Made by a program: the position numbers and the translations under genes. This document shows, in pieces, positions 24,448 to 37,932 of a stretch of 64,000 bases of DNA. Below the pieces are notes generated by a model. It saw only the letters and a list, made by a program, of their open reading frames with translations. It ran no database searches and was not told the origin of the DNA. Where the stretch lies: contig OV884009.1 of NCBI GenBank assembly GCA_930367205.1, positions 81,489,189 through 81,553,188 of the forward strand, in the 5' to 3' direction. Within the stretch, counting starts at the first letter, position 1. Each line of letters starts with the position of its first letter. This DNA comes from Acanthosoma haemorrhoidale. Taxonomy: Eukaryota; Arthropoda; Insecta; Hemiptera; Acanthosomatidae.

Positions 24448-24665
24448 GTGAACTTTTTTTTGGCTCTTAGCTATTAATAAACAATAAAACAACAATGAAT
24501 GGTTCACGGAATCTTGTTTGCACTTCAGCCCAATAAAATGGTTTACCTTTCCATACATATACGTTTTAGCTTTACATAGTTACAAAGCCAGCCACCAGTG
24601 GGCTCTCACCACTGTACCGCAACTATCAACTCCTACTGAGGCTTCCCACACTCCTTAATTCTCTC
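24448..24665. other. Sequence between tRNA-like element and 55-bp repeat
   Basis: It begins with a T-tract and AT-rich DNA. From about 24588 the sequence is C-rich (CCAGCCACCAGTGGGCTCTC and onward) up to the 55-bp repeat. It may be the body of the same unidentified mobile element, but I have only one full example. Confidence 0.4.
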
Positions 24666-24720
24666 ACACCACCTTCAAGCAGGTACTCCTAGTACAAGGA
24701 TCTGCTCAACCCAAATATCC
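24666..24720 (+). repeat. 55-bp repeat, copy 2
   Basis: The partner of 8535-8589, with two differences in 55 bp and the same orientation. It ends a C-rich block that starts about 80 bp upstream. Confidence 0.8.
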
Positions 24721-24779
24721 GTAGTATTACGGTTGTAAATTATTAATAATTTTTTTAATTTTAATGTTGCCCCCGTATA

Positions 24780-25110
24780 ACGTGGTAACATATTGAATAT
24801 GCTTAGCGTCCGTAAGCCACGTTAACTTAAACGTCCGCTAACAGCCTTCGTTGTTGTGGGTTTTAGAGCGTCCTCGAGGGAAAATGAAAGTGGCTTTCAC
24901 CTTTAATCGTCTTATGCAGAGTCTGATCCTCATAATCATAATCAAGCCGGTAATGAGTTTCGATTCGATCTGATATTGTTAGAGCGAGTTTGACGATGGC
25001 TGGCAATTAAGCAGGCAAGTCCTTACCGCAAACGATCGGCCTCGATGATCGCGTCGATTCGCTGTAATATTAATCGAATGTAGATACAGTCTCCCTGATC
25101 TGTATAGTAA
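24780..25110. promoter_or_regulatory. Candidate cis-regulatory island with clustered TAATC sites
   Basis: A non-repetitive, GC-richer block. It carries TAATC at 24904-24908, 24933-24937, 24939-24943 and 25071-25075. TAATC is the core bound by Bicoid/Otd-class (K50) homeodomains. A CAATTAAG homeodomain-type site lies near 25005. No open frame is present. A regulatory role is inference. Confidence 0.3.
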
Positions 25111-28100
25111 CTCTTTATCAATTAAGGCCACTGCTGAGAAATATTTTATTTTTTATCTGATTGCCCTTAACTGACTTGACAGTTTAGCTATCACCGTTGA
25201 TGGTTCATTTCTGTCACCAATTTGGTAAGCCATTTTACTATGGGTTTAAAAGAAAAATTGAAACGATTTCTGCTTATAGTAATTAAACGGTAATTCATGG
25301 TTTACTGGTATTGGTTAGAAAAAATAAAATTATGTGTGAAAAATAACGTTAATGCAGTTTAATGATACATTTTGTTGTAGTATTAGCCCCGCTATTATTT
25401 ATAATTATCAATAAAAATGATTACATGTAAAAGTACATCCCCACAATTTCTGGCCGGGGCTCAGGCGATTGAGCTGCCATGCCGTGATAGTTTAACCTAT
25501 GAGTATAAAAGAATTTATGAATAAATGTTTGAAAGTGAATGAAAAAAAAAATTGTATGATTTGTACTGCCTGGTAACACTGGCCAGTGTTACCAAATTCT
25601 AGGCAATTGATACTGGAATTTTACTAGACATTGTTTAAACTTTGAAGTTTTGGAAACGCTCTTGATGTTTACTGGAAATATCCATTAGTCCTATTAAATT
25701 TTAAAAATACAAAACGGTAGCATCTTATGATGTTATCATTTGTGAAAAAATGATGATTTCAATAATTTAATACTTTATAAACATTTAATATTAAAATTAA
25801 ATATAATTTATCTTTGGACTACTTTCTGTTTTTTGTTAACAGATACACATTTATTTTAAATTATTGACTAGGTTGGTAATTTTTATTTAATTATATTTTC
25901 AATACACATTATTTAACAATTCATTTGATTTAAAAAATCGTATTCTTCTTACGTTTTATTTGTTCTTAACGATGATCTTTAAGAAGTTTTGCGAACATTT
26001 TGTGTACAAAAAAGTATATATATCACAAATCTTCTCATGCAAATTTAAAATGATTCTGCGTTTTTCTCACATGCATGCATTTCAATGAAAATAATTTAAT
26101 CGACCTTTAGCTTTACGCCACTTGTTTTAAAATAGTTTCAGCCGAATTCCTGAAGTACTATGCAGCAGTATTGTAAAATTTGCCAGGAAGTTCAATAGAC
26201 TATTAAAACACTTATTGGTGTAAAGAAACACTAAGGACATTATGACGCACACGGTATTTGGTTGAATAAAATAGACAAGCCCATTTAAATTGAATGAAAC
26301 AAACGTTTTTTATTTATAATTAAATCAAGCTACCATACATTGACTTTTAACCAGTCCACCGAATTTTCAAGAGCTTCCGAAGTGTTCACATGTTTGATGC
26401 GCAATCTGGCTGACTTGGAAATAAGATTGTTTGGAAAAAAAATAATTGTAAAAGCAATATTTTTTGAAATAATGAAATGTTTGAATAAAAATGTTCTCTA
26501 TAAATATTCAATAATTTTATTATTTATATTCGTTTATTTCTGAATATGGTTGATGTTAATTTAATATGTAGTTGATTATCGTTTACTTCGTATTTTCTTC
26601 GGATAGTTTTGATTTATTTTCGTTTAAAAATATCACGTTAGATGACGTATTATTTCAGGGCATTGGTTTTGTGTCTATATCGTGTGTATTTATAAAACCA
26701 AAATGTATTATATAAATAAACACTTTTATCTACCTATATATCTAGCTTGTCACAGATAAAATATGGTTTGAGGAATAAACTGCCCTTGAAATTGTATAGT
26801 GTTTCAATTGATCTAAAAAAAAATCAAGCTGATCGGATCAATTGTTGAGTCTTAGTAAGGATTGGAAAAATGCCTGGCCGTAGGAGATGCAGGCGCTAGG
26901 ACTATACCCACCCTTCAATACTGTCCGGTCTTGCGGTATTGTAGACTAGGCTGTTTTAGGCGCGGCACTATTAAGGTGGAGCAAGTGTCAAAAAATATAA
27001 AAATGAGCAGTCACATTTTAATTTGACATATGATGTTTATTTTCTTTGGTTTTGAGGCATTTCAGCCACAAGGGCCGTTGATGCCCGTCACGTATCATTG
27101 TTCTGGCAAAATAAATAATTCTGAATAAAATAAAGGAATAAATAAGAGCAATAATACTAAAATACGTATATTAAAACGTTTTGACTTTTATCAATAATCA
27201 ACTTATAAAGAATAATATCTTAAAAGGATCGCTTACTCGAAATTTAGACCTCCCCAAAAACTGAAAGGACGAATGAGACGACCTTCACAAAATGAATCTT
27301 GTTTGTCTAAGCTCTCACACTGACTGAGGTGACAGGAGGGAAGCAATTTCATATTGGGAAGACCGTTCTCTCCTCGAGAATAGCTAAGTTAGTGGATCCT
27401 TGAGAGGTCATTTCTTTGAGTCTTGATCCTGACAGTATATTTTTTCTTATATATCTATATCTTTCTTAGTATCTTTATTTTCTCTATAGTTTGGTCTTAA
27501 ATATGATTGTCACTTTTGAAAACAGTTTTTGTACAGCTTATTCATAATGGTAGGACTTCTACGGAAAAACATTTGAAGTACTTAGTAGTACATAGTAAAC
27601 TATATTATACTGTTTTTATACTATCCGGTAGGCTTTTGGGAAACAAAACTTACAAAATATATTTTAGAAAATTGATCACTAAAGTAATTGTAGTTGCTTA
27701 AAAGCATTTTTTTTTAAAAAGACCTATAATTATAAAAAATAATTAATTATGAGAAGTGTTACAAGAAGTGTTAGAAGAGAAGAATAGTTTTTCCATGTTA
27801 GACAGAATCACAATTTATTAAAAATATATAACAAAATACAAGATATAAGAAAACATAGAATTGTGTACGAAAGTACAAAATATAAAAATACGTATAAATT
27901 ATAAAAAAAAAACTTTTATTTTATATCCAAACCGACTCTTTCTGAATAAAGAAAAACTACATAACACGAAATAAAACATAAAATGATATGTAAAATTACA
28001 AAATATATGGCATAGAAAAATATCACAATATTCAGACAGTAAGTGCGTAAAGAAATTTGATATTCTTCATACATACATTCATGGTGCTTTTTATTTTTTT

Positions 28101-31100
28101 TTAACTTTTGACACAACCATTTCTCTGAAATCTGTTCGGGAGAATGTTAGGGGCGTACGCGCACTGCACAAATATGTCAATCTGACCCAAGCCTTACTGT
28201 TTGAGGGCTAGCAATGAAAATCCTAATAATGGAGGCAGGAGCTGTGGGCTAAACTATATATATATATATATACAAATATAAAATCACTTCATTAACGAAG
28301 ATTTTTCAAGCACTAAAGTCCTTTTACGCACGCACTGACCTATATATGTAAATGGTTTACTTTATTATTCTTGGGATCAATTATCAAATAGAGAGACTTG
28401 CGTATTGGTATTTGTACCACGATAGAAAAAAAATGGTTGGATTCTCTTCCGATTTGTCTTATTGATATGCCTTTATCAGTCGATGTTTCACTGATTCAGA
28501 CATCCTCAGTCTTCTGTATTTGTAAATTTATGTTTATTGTCAGAATCGTAGTTCTGAGGATGCCTGAGTATGTGAAACGTTGACTACAACAATAATAAAA
28601 TATAGATTAGGAGAGACGCTGAACCTTTTTGAAGATAACATAAATGTTATTTTACTGTAGTTATATTCGACTCAAGACAGAGCTTTAACAAACTTCGACT
28701 CTAACTTTAAATTTCCGCTGGATAAAATCCGGCGATTAATATTGGAAATAACATCGATAAAGGGCGAATGTCGAGATGTGCCAGCACAAAGGGCGCTTTG
28801 AGCCCTTATTGTCTCCAAAGTGGCATTATGCTTACTTATCAACTCGTGCCCGAACAAACTTGATCCAAGAAAATGCCCCACGCAGCTTTCGGCTCTGGCT
28901 TGTTAATATCGTTTTGTCGCAGGAGGAATTCATTATGAAAATCCGTCCCGGCTAAAAGCAGTGGCATTTTGTAATGGGACAAAGAAAAGTCAAAGAACAT
29001 GTTACTGCTGAAATTAATCAGCCATCTTCAATAAATACTAAGGCAGTTAGGCCACTTAGCTCAACTATGTGAAGAATTGGTTGTTAAGGTTTGCTAATTT
29101 TGACTACCTAAATTTATAATTAACGGAAGTAAGCAAATTAATTTTGCCAATGGATAGAGGAGTTATTGAACATCGTCAGATCAAACCTTCATTCTACAAT
29201 GGGTAGCTCATTACAATTCCTTGCAGATTCGAATTTAATTAGGAAAAACTACTTCAGTGTAAAGACGTTTCTAAAAATTAATTAGTTAGTCATAAAAAAA
29301 GTTTTATTAGGTTGTGACGTAGATCTGGGAGAACACTCCCTAAATTGTGTTAGGTTTTTCAAATAACCATTACCAAATGTCATTATAACGGCCATTGACG
29401 CCGTTCAATTTTCGTGTTCAAAAACACAAGGCCAGTTCAATTTTCGATAGGTTTTATTTGTTGAAAGTTGCAAGCCTAATATTATGTTTTTTTTGTACCT
29501 AATTGAAATTGCTCGGAATTGGTGAGGGTTGGACTAAAACTCTCCTATCAAATAATTAAGTTGACGTTTTTCTGATTGTTGGCCAATGTGCGTAGAAATA
29601 CAAGCAGAAACATGCCCGAGTGTCACATTAATATTAAATAATAACAGTTATTGCTAGGTCTGAAGTCAATTAAGGGGGAGGGAGGTTGGTGGGAATAGCG
29701 TTTTTATCGGTATGGGGCATGCACTCTGCCCCCACAACCCCTTTTCCGTTTGCCGATCGTTCCACTAATTAAATCCCCTATTTAAATAATATGTAAATAG
29801 TTGGACGCTCACGTGAGGGGAATGTTTGAGGACGGCTGCGTTGCTCCATGTATGTATTCAGAACGCCATTATAAATTTCAACAGGCAACGACTGTGGCCA
29901 CTGTAAACGGCCATGAATTTTATTATGCCATATTTTGTTCTTGTCAAGGGTCTCTTGAAAGAGCTGCAATAACATTGAAGCGGTAATATCATAGTCAGAA
30001 AACATGAACGCATAATTGGTAAGCCTCAAGGGAGTAGTGACTCCACTTTCCGGAGCAATCATTGTTTATTTATTTGATGGCTTACGTGGTAGTGGAATGA
30101 AATTGATCCGAAATTTTCAAAAGTACATTAAACAATTGCAGTGTAATACATCTTGGTTTAGTCGCAGGTGTATTTCGTTTCGGATTTCCTACACAAAAAT
30201 AAGCTGATATTTTAGCTTTACTTATTAACTGCCTACAGAAGAGTATTACAGAGTTCGACACATGCCTGTTAAACTAATAAGAAATCCATATTTGAACCCC
30301 TTTCATATGAAGACGGTAGTTCTACGCATTTAAAAACATAATTCACAAAAAAAAATCAAAATGGTTGAAATTTCGAGTTCAATAACCGATTCAATTAAGG
30401 TCATTTCATTTTCCATATTTCCAAAACTTTTTCAAATCGTCCCCATCGCTAATATTAAAAAAGTTCTTGCGTATAAATGAGTAAAATGCTGTGGGTTTAT
30501 TTAGAAATTTATTATGTTTACATTAGAAACCTATACATTACCCACTAATCCTCGCGTGATAACATACCGTCGTGACAGGCTGTAGTAATTTGTTAGATAT
30601 TGCCAACATCAAAGCTTTTAAACCAAAGCTGTAAAAAACCCTTATGTGTTTCCTCGTATCCTCGTCCCCTGTTTAAGGTAGACACATGAAATTCGATATA
30701 ACAAAGACATGAAAATATAGCCATTTCTCTAAAACATGAGAAAGTTTCAATAATTAATTTACAACATTAAAATACGATTAAAACATGTTTTTCTACGATT
30801 TTAAGTAAGGTATCAAACTAGAGATCTCAACACACTGATTAAAAACATGTAATCTGAGTTTTCTTACGATATAAATACAAAACATGACTAAATATTTGAC
30901 AAATTTCCACAGGCCCAATAGTTTTCTCAAAAGCTTTAATCGTTGAGATGCTAAATTATGAAATAGTAATTATCAAACCATTACTTTTTTTTATTCAAAA
31001 AAATAAATATTGAATGTGAGATCACATGAATTTTATGTGCCCCAGGTTGTGCGACAAATAAAATAATGAGTTTATGGGCAACAATAACAATGCTGAAAAG

Positions 31101-33139
31101 GAAAAAAAAATCTTTATTCTCGGTTTATTTGCTTTATGAATAATTACAATGCACAAATAAATAAATAAAGGTCTGGCCGACAAAAAAAGAAACAGTACAT
31201 CACATAGGGGGAAAAATAAAATAATAATACAAATCTAAACGATATACCTCAAATTAAAAAAATATCAATCAAGAATTTGCTTGAAAAAAAAAGTATAATA
31301 CACAGTTAAATTAAAAGAAAAAACGACGAGTGAAAAATAATAGTAATAAAACTTAATACATAAATGTCAGTGGTTAATATTATAAAAAGTAGCAGCATCG
31401 GCTCTACAATTTAGTACTTGGATATAGTTAAAAAATATAATAAAATAAGGTGATAATAATACCAAAAAGAACACAAAGTCGTATTTATTCGTTTTCTTAG
31501 TGCTGTATCGGGTTCGTAATGATTAAAAAAGAATACAATTAAGTTAATAATTTACGTGAGAAAATTTTAGATGGTAAAGTAAAAAAAAAAAATTGCAGAT
31601 ACAATAGATACAAGGTGGCTAGGGATTGTTTATTTTATCAAGATAGAATGGAATTACCACTTCCTACAATGGGAAACTATTTTATGGGTACAATAGCATC
31701 CACAACAAAAAAGAAAAAATTGCATGCTTTGAGTTTGAAGAAGCCGCATAAACTGAAGGTTGTGTGGGAAGGGGGGGGGTTGATAGATATATGCAGACCC
31801 ATATGTTAGCCCGGTCAAAGCCTATGGGAAACAATGGGCTATTGGCGATGGCTTCAACCTTCCACAATGGCTTTTATAACCGGTTCCAATTAATGGTTAT
31901 CATATATCCTGGCTAAACGTGCCTGAATAATTGAGAAGGTTACCCGACCAAGGGCTAGTAAGTCTCTGGTTTCATCGTTCCAACGTTAGCTGAAGTACAC
32001 GTAGTGGATAAATGAGAAATTATTATTGCGGTAATGGTCCCTTTGTTAATAATGATTGTACACTGTATACGTCATTCCAACACTAGTTGATTTATAGATC
32101 GGTAGCCTGGAGGCCTTTTATTTATTATTCTTATTGTTAATTTATTTACGATTATAAATTAAAGAATATTTTTTCGGAACATGTACAGACACAATGGCAT
32201 AAATGTTATTTATCTGACCGTCAAGATATGCATTTGGTACCTACTCACATTGGGATTTTCTAAAACATTGTCCTCAGGTGTGAAGTTATATGTATTATAG
32301 ACAACAACCTCTCCCCGTCTCCCCTAAGATGAGTCTATTTTCAGAGCTAATAAGACGGCCAGCAGAGTAACACGTAGTATTCCTCAGGCCAAATTAAATG
32401 ATTATAATGTGTATCGTGATATTAGGTTGTGGTTTTCAGGTATCAGACGTTTCTAACCCTCCTTTAAAATTTACTTAATTGCTTCCTAAAATAACCACTC
32501 TACCCAATGTTAACAACAGGTAGGTCTAGCTGATTTGCTGTTGCATCGTTTATTTTTTTATATTACAACATTAAGTCCTCAACAAACTCGGTCAAGCACA
32601 ATGTCCAAAATAATGAAACTTACAAAACCAATAACATATATACAGTTGAAATATATGAAGTCATGTAGTATGCTTTAGGTTTTAAGGTATGTATATCTTT
32701 GAAATTGGTGCAGGAGATTGCCTGGCGCCTGGAGTTTGCAAACGGATCGTAAGAGGCCAACGGCACCAAAGTCTATTGAAAAGCGAAGATAAGCTGTGGT
32801 AATATATATCGGAGGCATGGAGGTTACGAACGGGGGTCATAGGGGAAATTGTTAGGTGCGGTTGGAGCCCCGCCAGGGCGATGATGGAGGGTCTACCCGA
32901 CTGTACACAATACTGTGTTGTTTTCCGCTAGGCACACTGCATCCACCAAATGTTCCTTTAATTTCAACATGATACCATAATTAGCTATGGTAGAGTAATC
33001 ACACTGCTCAATTAATTTGAATAAAAGATGAAGCTAAAACGAATGTGGCTTTCAAATACTGATCGATATGATTAAGGGTGTTAGGATGTAATCGTTAATA
33101 GAATTCTAGTTGCATTTTCAACCTTTGGGGGTTGATAGG
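25111..33139. other. Long AT-rich stretch without a recognised gene
   Basis: No frame here exceeds 94 residues and none is recognisable. It holds a TA microsatellite (28255-28272). Two more complex islands, at about 28660-28960 and 29760-30060, and one at about 32700-32900 have the look of non-coding conserved DNA but no diagnostic feature. Homopurine and poly-A-rich DNA dominates 31090-31600. Confidence 0.5.
28255..28272. repeat. (TA)9 microsatellite
   Basis: Nine uninterrupted TA units in AT-rich surroundings. Confidence 0.85.
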
Positions 33140-33145
33140 GGTGAC

Positions 33146-33382
33146 ACCAGAGCACGTCTGGTAGCAACTGCTAGTCTATCGCTAACCGTGGTCGGTTACG
33201 TAGCTCATAGGTACATTTAGTGTTGAGACCCTAACCACCCTTAACCACCCTTGTGTATATTTGTTGTGGTTAAGGTGTTTTTGTTCTTAGAAGGATAGGA
33301 AACTCAATAAGTAGGTTTCCTTCCTAAGGGCTGAGTCGTGGTAGCTGGGTGCATATTTGTATACGCCTTGTGGTCAAGGCGT
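33146..33382. other. Cluster of short hairpins
   Basis: Five inverted repeats sit in about 240 bp. They are ACCAGA/TCTGGT (33146-33162, 5-nt loop), TAACCG/CGGTTA (33183-33198, loop TGGT), CCTTAACCAC/GTGGTTAAGG (33239-33275, 17-nt loop), AGGAAAC/GTTTCCT (33297-33321) and ACGCCTTG/CAAGGCGT (33363-33382, loop TGGT). All are perfect. No coding frame overlaps. The block could be a structured RNA, a fragment of a mobile element or a binding-site array. I know no family that matches. Confidence 0.5.
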
Positions 33383-33385
33383 TTG

Positions 33386-35899
33386 AATCTATGGTCGGAC
33401 CAATACGAGTCATATAGTTATAATAAGTGACTGTGCTGATGGCTTTCACATCTCGATAGTCGAGGCATATTTAATACGCGATGACCATCTCAATTTTCCT
33501 GTAGCGCAAATGCATAAATCTTCGTTATGAAGATAAAAATGAGAGAAGAAACGTTAAGTGGTGAATCTTTTTTAATTCAGAATTATCCTCGCGACGTTTT
33601 TCTTTCTGGTTAGTGTGCGTATTGCACCCATGTGCAGTTAGTGGCTATAAAAGGTATGATTGTTCTTTACCCTTTTGTTTTGTCTGCTGTAGTCTTTACC
33701 TTACTCACCAGAGGTCACACTCGTATAACAATTTATTTCATTAATTATCCATTAATTGAGGAACATGGTGGGTACATTTCAACCAGTTTCCTTTTTTGAT
33801 TTAGCTGCGTTACTTGGGCTTCATTGTCAGACGCGAATTTAGGAGTGTTTGCTGGAAGGCTGGTTGTGGGATATTCATATTAATAAATGTACATTTCTCT
33901 CTGGTATACCGTAATTTATTTTATATTGATGAAAGTTCTTTCGGCGGCTACACCATTATTCTCAAGTGTTTTTTCATAATTGAATAAATGAAAGGTTTAA
34001 ATAATTTCGATTTAATTAATTAACGTGAATTATTTATTATAACATCAATTGTAACCACTATACGAAAAGACATCAACTTATTATACTAGTTCATGCAATA
34101 GTCACCACAGTCCAGGTCGTTAAACATGATTTGTAATTATAGGTTTTGGGTGGTAGTTCCAATGATTTATGAAAGTGGAGCATGAATGGTTAAATATGTG
34201 GAACGTTCCGCGTTGCAGCTGGTGTCTCACTATTTATTAAAATACCTTCTTTGCCCCTTGATCGATCAGTTTTCTACCTCCAACGCTTCCGTTTTTTTTT
34301 GCGGCAACAATGAAAAATTGACTAATGCTAAAGTGAAGGAACAGTATGGAGTTACATTTATTACTTATACTTATTAAATGACTGTGGAAAATCGATACTC
34401 TATTTTTTAATAAAAAATACTTTATGTAATTGTTTTCTTATCTCGATCACTTAAAGTAACATTCCTTCTGGGCTTGGGGCCCCTCCTGATTAATTCTTTT
34501 TCTTTTTAACTAAAAACCATAGAGATATTCGATATGTTATGGAACATAGTTTAATTTCAGATCGATTGAATAATTTTAAGACCTCTTTCCCGGAACATAC
34601 AGACAGACAGACCTAAGATGATTTCCCCTTAACTGTATGAACGTCTACCTTCGCGATCAGTAGTAAAATATTTGTATTCCAGAAATATTATTCGAGAATA
34701 ATATCTGTTTTAAACACTAACCTTTTCAAGAGTGTCGTTTCAGAATTATGGGCATTATTAAACCTATTATTAGGGAGTGATTGACTCAACGGTTACAACA
34801 GGAACAATGTAATGAAGGATCTTCAACAACCCTTTATTCTGTTCGTTCTCATTTCAGATTACACCCTTAAGCCCTTCACTTCGTCTCAAGCTATTATATT
34901 TTATAAAGCTCTTGGATAAATTCGGTTTTGTTAGCACTTCCTTGGCTTTTTCGAAACAATGGACCGTTATATTCTTTATAGCGTGTCTGTCCGCAAGGCT
35001 TAACAACTTTAAGACAGTTATCGTAGTAAATACGGACAAATATGTAATGCATAAGAAGACTAAAGACGATTACTCATTTGTAAGTGTACCGTTTTCCTAA
35101 TGAATGTTGGACTAATGAATAGGTATTATTGGTTTTACTAAACCGAAACGTTAAAAATCTTTTTTTACTTCTATACAAGTTGCTCTCAATCTCATTTCTA
35201 ATATATTGTTACATCGACTGATATGGGTTATTGAGCCCGTTCCCTGTTGTTGTTCCTTAATCATAACTCTCTCTAATGAGAATAAACGGGTTGGGAAGAC
35301 TATCTGCCGTGAAATTGGTGTCGGTGAAGCTAAATAGCAAGGAAGGGGGCAGAATTGTTTCCAGAAGGTAAGTTAGTTCTAAGAAACAGGATGAATGTTG
35401 TGACACTAACTTCTCAGTGACGGCAACTTTCTGCGAAGTTCCCCCCAAACCGGCCCCGGCAAGCACAGCCAATTGACAACTAGTTTGTCATGCACTTAGA
35501 CTAGTGACAGGTTTAGTGCTTTATTGTAAACAGTAAAATAATAATACTTACTGGAGTAATAATAATCAAAAGCCCTCTGAACCCCCTTGGATCTTGTATC
35601 AAAATATTTTCCAGGCTAATTGTGGAATTTGTTTTTTTCAAAAAAGTTAGCTGATGTCAACTCCTTCACCACGAACAAATAGAAGTTACCCTCTTCCCGG
35701 ACCAGAAGAAAGTAGGCGTGTACCTTTCCATTTTTCATCAATAAATGATTGGCGTCATTATATAGAGAGAGGACTAGTTCACGATCGCAACACCGGGATT
35801 ATAAGAGCTCAATAGGGCCGTGGGTGTAGTAGCTATTGATTAGCCAAAAAAAAACACGATGATATGATTGGCCGGAATAAACAGTTCTCTCATTCGCTG
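33386..35899. other. Gene-free stretch
   Basis: Open frames of 60-71 residues only, several overlapping on opposite strands. A CAGA microsatellite-like run is at about 34601-34612. A GC-richer patch at 35260-35480 is unidentified. Confidence 0.5.
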
Positions 35900-35948
35900 T
35901 AGGCAGGAATGACCTGCCTATATAAGACACAGGAAGTGAACACTCACT
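35900..35948 (+). promoter_or_regulatory. Promoter-like site: palindrome, TATA box, initiator
   Basis: An 8-bp inverted repeat with a 5-nt spacer, TAGGCAGG/CCTGCCTA (35900-35920), abuts TATATAAG (35919-35926). A TCACT match to the arthropod initiator follows at 35944-35948, 27 bp downstream. Downstream sequence to about 36110 is C- and T-rich and open for a short frame, but the first ATG (35989-35991) gives only seven residues. It could be the start of a non-coding first exon or the U3/R part of an unrecognised LTR. Confidence 0.45.
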
Positions 35949-37797
35949 GCTCTCTCCCTGCACTGGCGCTTGTTGCTCTGCTCGAACCATGGATTCCTTA
36001 TTTAATTACCTCTGAACTTCTCTTTCATATCCTTGCTAGCTTTAGTCCGGCACAGTCAGCTTCCACAGCCTTCCCAGTGGAGTTTCCTGTCCTTGCCCCA
36101 CTAAACTAGCATATCTTTGGAGGAGACCCCTACCATGCAGACGTACAAATGTAATTATAATGAAGGGCGGATATCGCAGGGTATTTGGGTGGTTAGATAG
36201 GTTCAGGTGGAGCTTTAAAGGAATGAGATCAAGAATGAAAGATATACTGAAAATTTATGATGGACTGTTCCTAACGGAATATGGAGCGTTCTTGTTCTAT
36301 TGTTCTGATGATTTTTGAGGACGGTTTGCTTTTCCGCGTGACTTTACACGTTCCGACAGGTTTTTCGAATAATTAATGTTATGAATGAGCAATCTATTAT
36401 CTGTTCATTGTGGGATTTTCTATGTTGCCTTTAGGGTTGTCTAAAGTATCAGTTCAGTTCAATTTTATTTATGTAGGTCCCATTTTTGCCTATTTTTTTC
36501 TGGATATAAATCCACATGCTCGTAAAGCAAGAGGTACACAGAAAAACAGAACAGATTGACAGAATCTGCATTATGTAGAATTTGGAGTTTTCTACTTCAA
36601 GTCATGCATGGAAACAGATGCTTGAGCGGTTAACTAAAAATTGAATTGTTACCGTTATTTTTTCAAATAATTATTTTCTCGAGGGCTTTTGTTTTTGATC
36701 TATTCTTCTGTCTGGCTATTAACCTGTCAGCGTGTTGTCAAAATGAATCAAAGGCGAAAACACCTTGAAATATACTGATCAGTTTTTCGGTTAAAATACA
36801 ATAACAGAAGGTAAGTGAAAAAGAGTCGGCCAATTTCGCTATCTTTTGTGCTTTCTTTATCCCAACTCTAGCTACTTAAGATTAATAGCTCTAATTTGTC
36901 CTCCCAGCTTAAGACACAATAGAGGCAGTAACACAAAGAGAATTTTAAAGATGCTACGAAAATAAAGTTTTGCAAGCCAACAATAGAAATCGAGTAATAT
37001 TTCTCCCTTTTTCGATGGGGTTCTTTAAAGTATAATTTCACTTATCTACAATGTTTTTACTTGCCGACAAGGCTAGTTATGCTTGGATCAATTAGAGTAT
37101 ATTTGATGACTTGTAAATATACTTGATCTCTATGTCACAAAAAAGTGTTCACCTCTTGCTAGCCTTACTAACAGCTTGATTGAAATGTGGCAAATATTGT
37201 TTAACCCTACGGAAAATGTTTGCAAAGGTTAGGGTCGGTTGTAAGCTGGGCGAAAAGGGCGAGGTAGAGTGGAGAGGGTGTATATTTAGCCATGGGCCGT
37301 GTATAAGGCTCGGGTCTACCTTTGATTTCCTTATCCTGTTAAGTTAACATGTTCTTCACGTGCAGTGAGAATATGCTGGTGCAAATTTTCCTCTGTGAGG
37401 GGCAATTGCTATTCAAGGCAGGCAGTAGGTTATTAAGAAGACGTGGTAGGACCCCTTCGGCCTCACTTACACAGGCTTAGTCTCATCAACACCGCCTCCC
37501 AGCCCACAAACGACTTCTCAAAGACAGATAATGTTTATTTCACAAGCTATCATCGTTACTCGTCGGGAGATGATTCGCCTTTGAAATAATTACGATTGAT
37601 TGTAAGTGTTAATCTAACTTTGACTTGGCCAAACTCGCTAACTCAAAGTAAACCCCGTTTTCGGTTGGCAAGTTATATAATACTGGCTACGTAGAAACGT
37701 GTACCTCAGTTGAGACTTATGGTCCCCCTTTTTTTTTGTCTTTTAACCATTCTCCTAACCCCTAATCCTTTGCTACCTGCTAGGACCAAGGCACACA
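35949..37797. other. Gene-free stretch downstream of the promoter-like site
   Basis: No recognisable exon or repeat. Complexity is moderate at 35950-36120 and 37200-37500, otherwise AT-rich. Confidence 0.5.
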
Positions 37798-37932
37798 CAC
37801 TCGTGCCTTAGCCTGCGGTAAAGTATGTTATAGTGCTGTAACTGATTAATATTTGTATATATACCAGTGTTTTGATTGTTATTCATAACAAAGTTTTTTA
37901 AAAAGACTCTCCTCTACAAGATTATTTAACTG
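37798..37932 (+). repeat. Dispersed repeat S, copy 1
   Basis: It aligns with 60838-60981 in the same orientation. Shared blocks are ACACTCGT, AATATTTGTATATA, ACCAGTGTTTTG and CTCTCCTCTACAA(A)GATTATTTAACTG. The AATAAAG signal of copy 2 reads AACAAAG here. The pattern of a poly(A)-type signal followed by a short conserved tail suggests the 3' part of a retroelement. Confidence 0.7.

Noticed and set aside
24319..24558. 79-residue minus-strand frame containing QDRASNPGPHQH
   Set aside because: It is the antisense reading of the tRNA-like B box region, a common source of false proteins in SINE-rich genomes.
35350..36830. Strong splice-donor matches (AAGGTAAGT at about 35365 and 36809, GAGGTAAGT near 22110)
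   Set aside because: Such matches are expected several times by chance in 64 kb, and no open exon precedes them.
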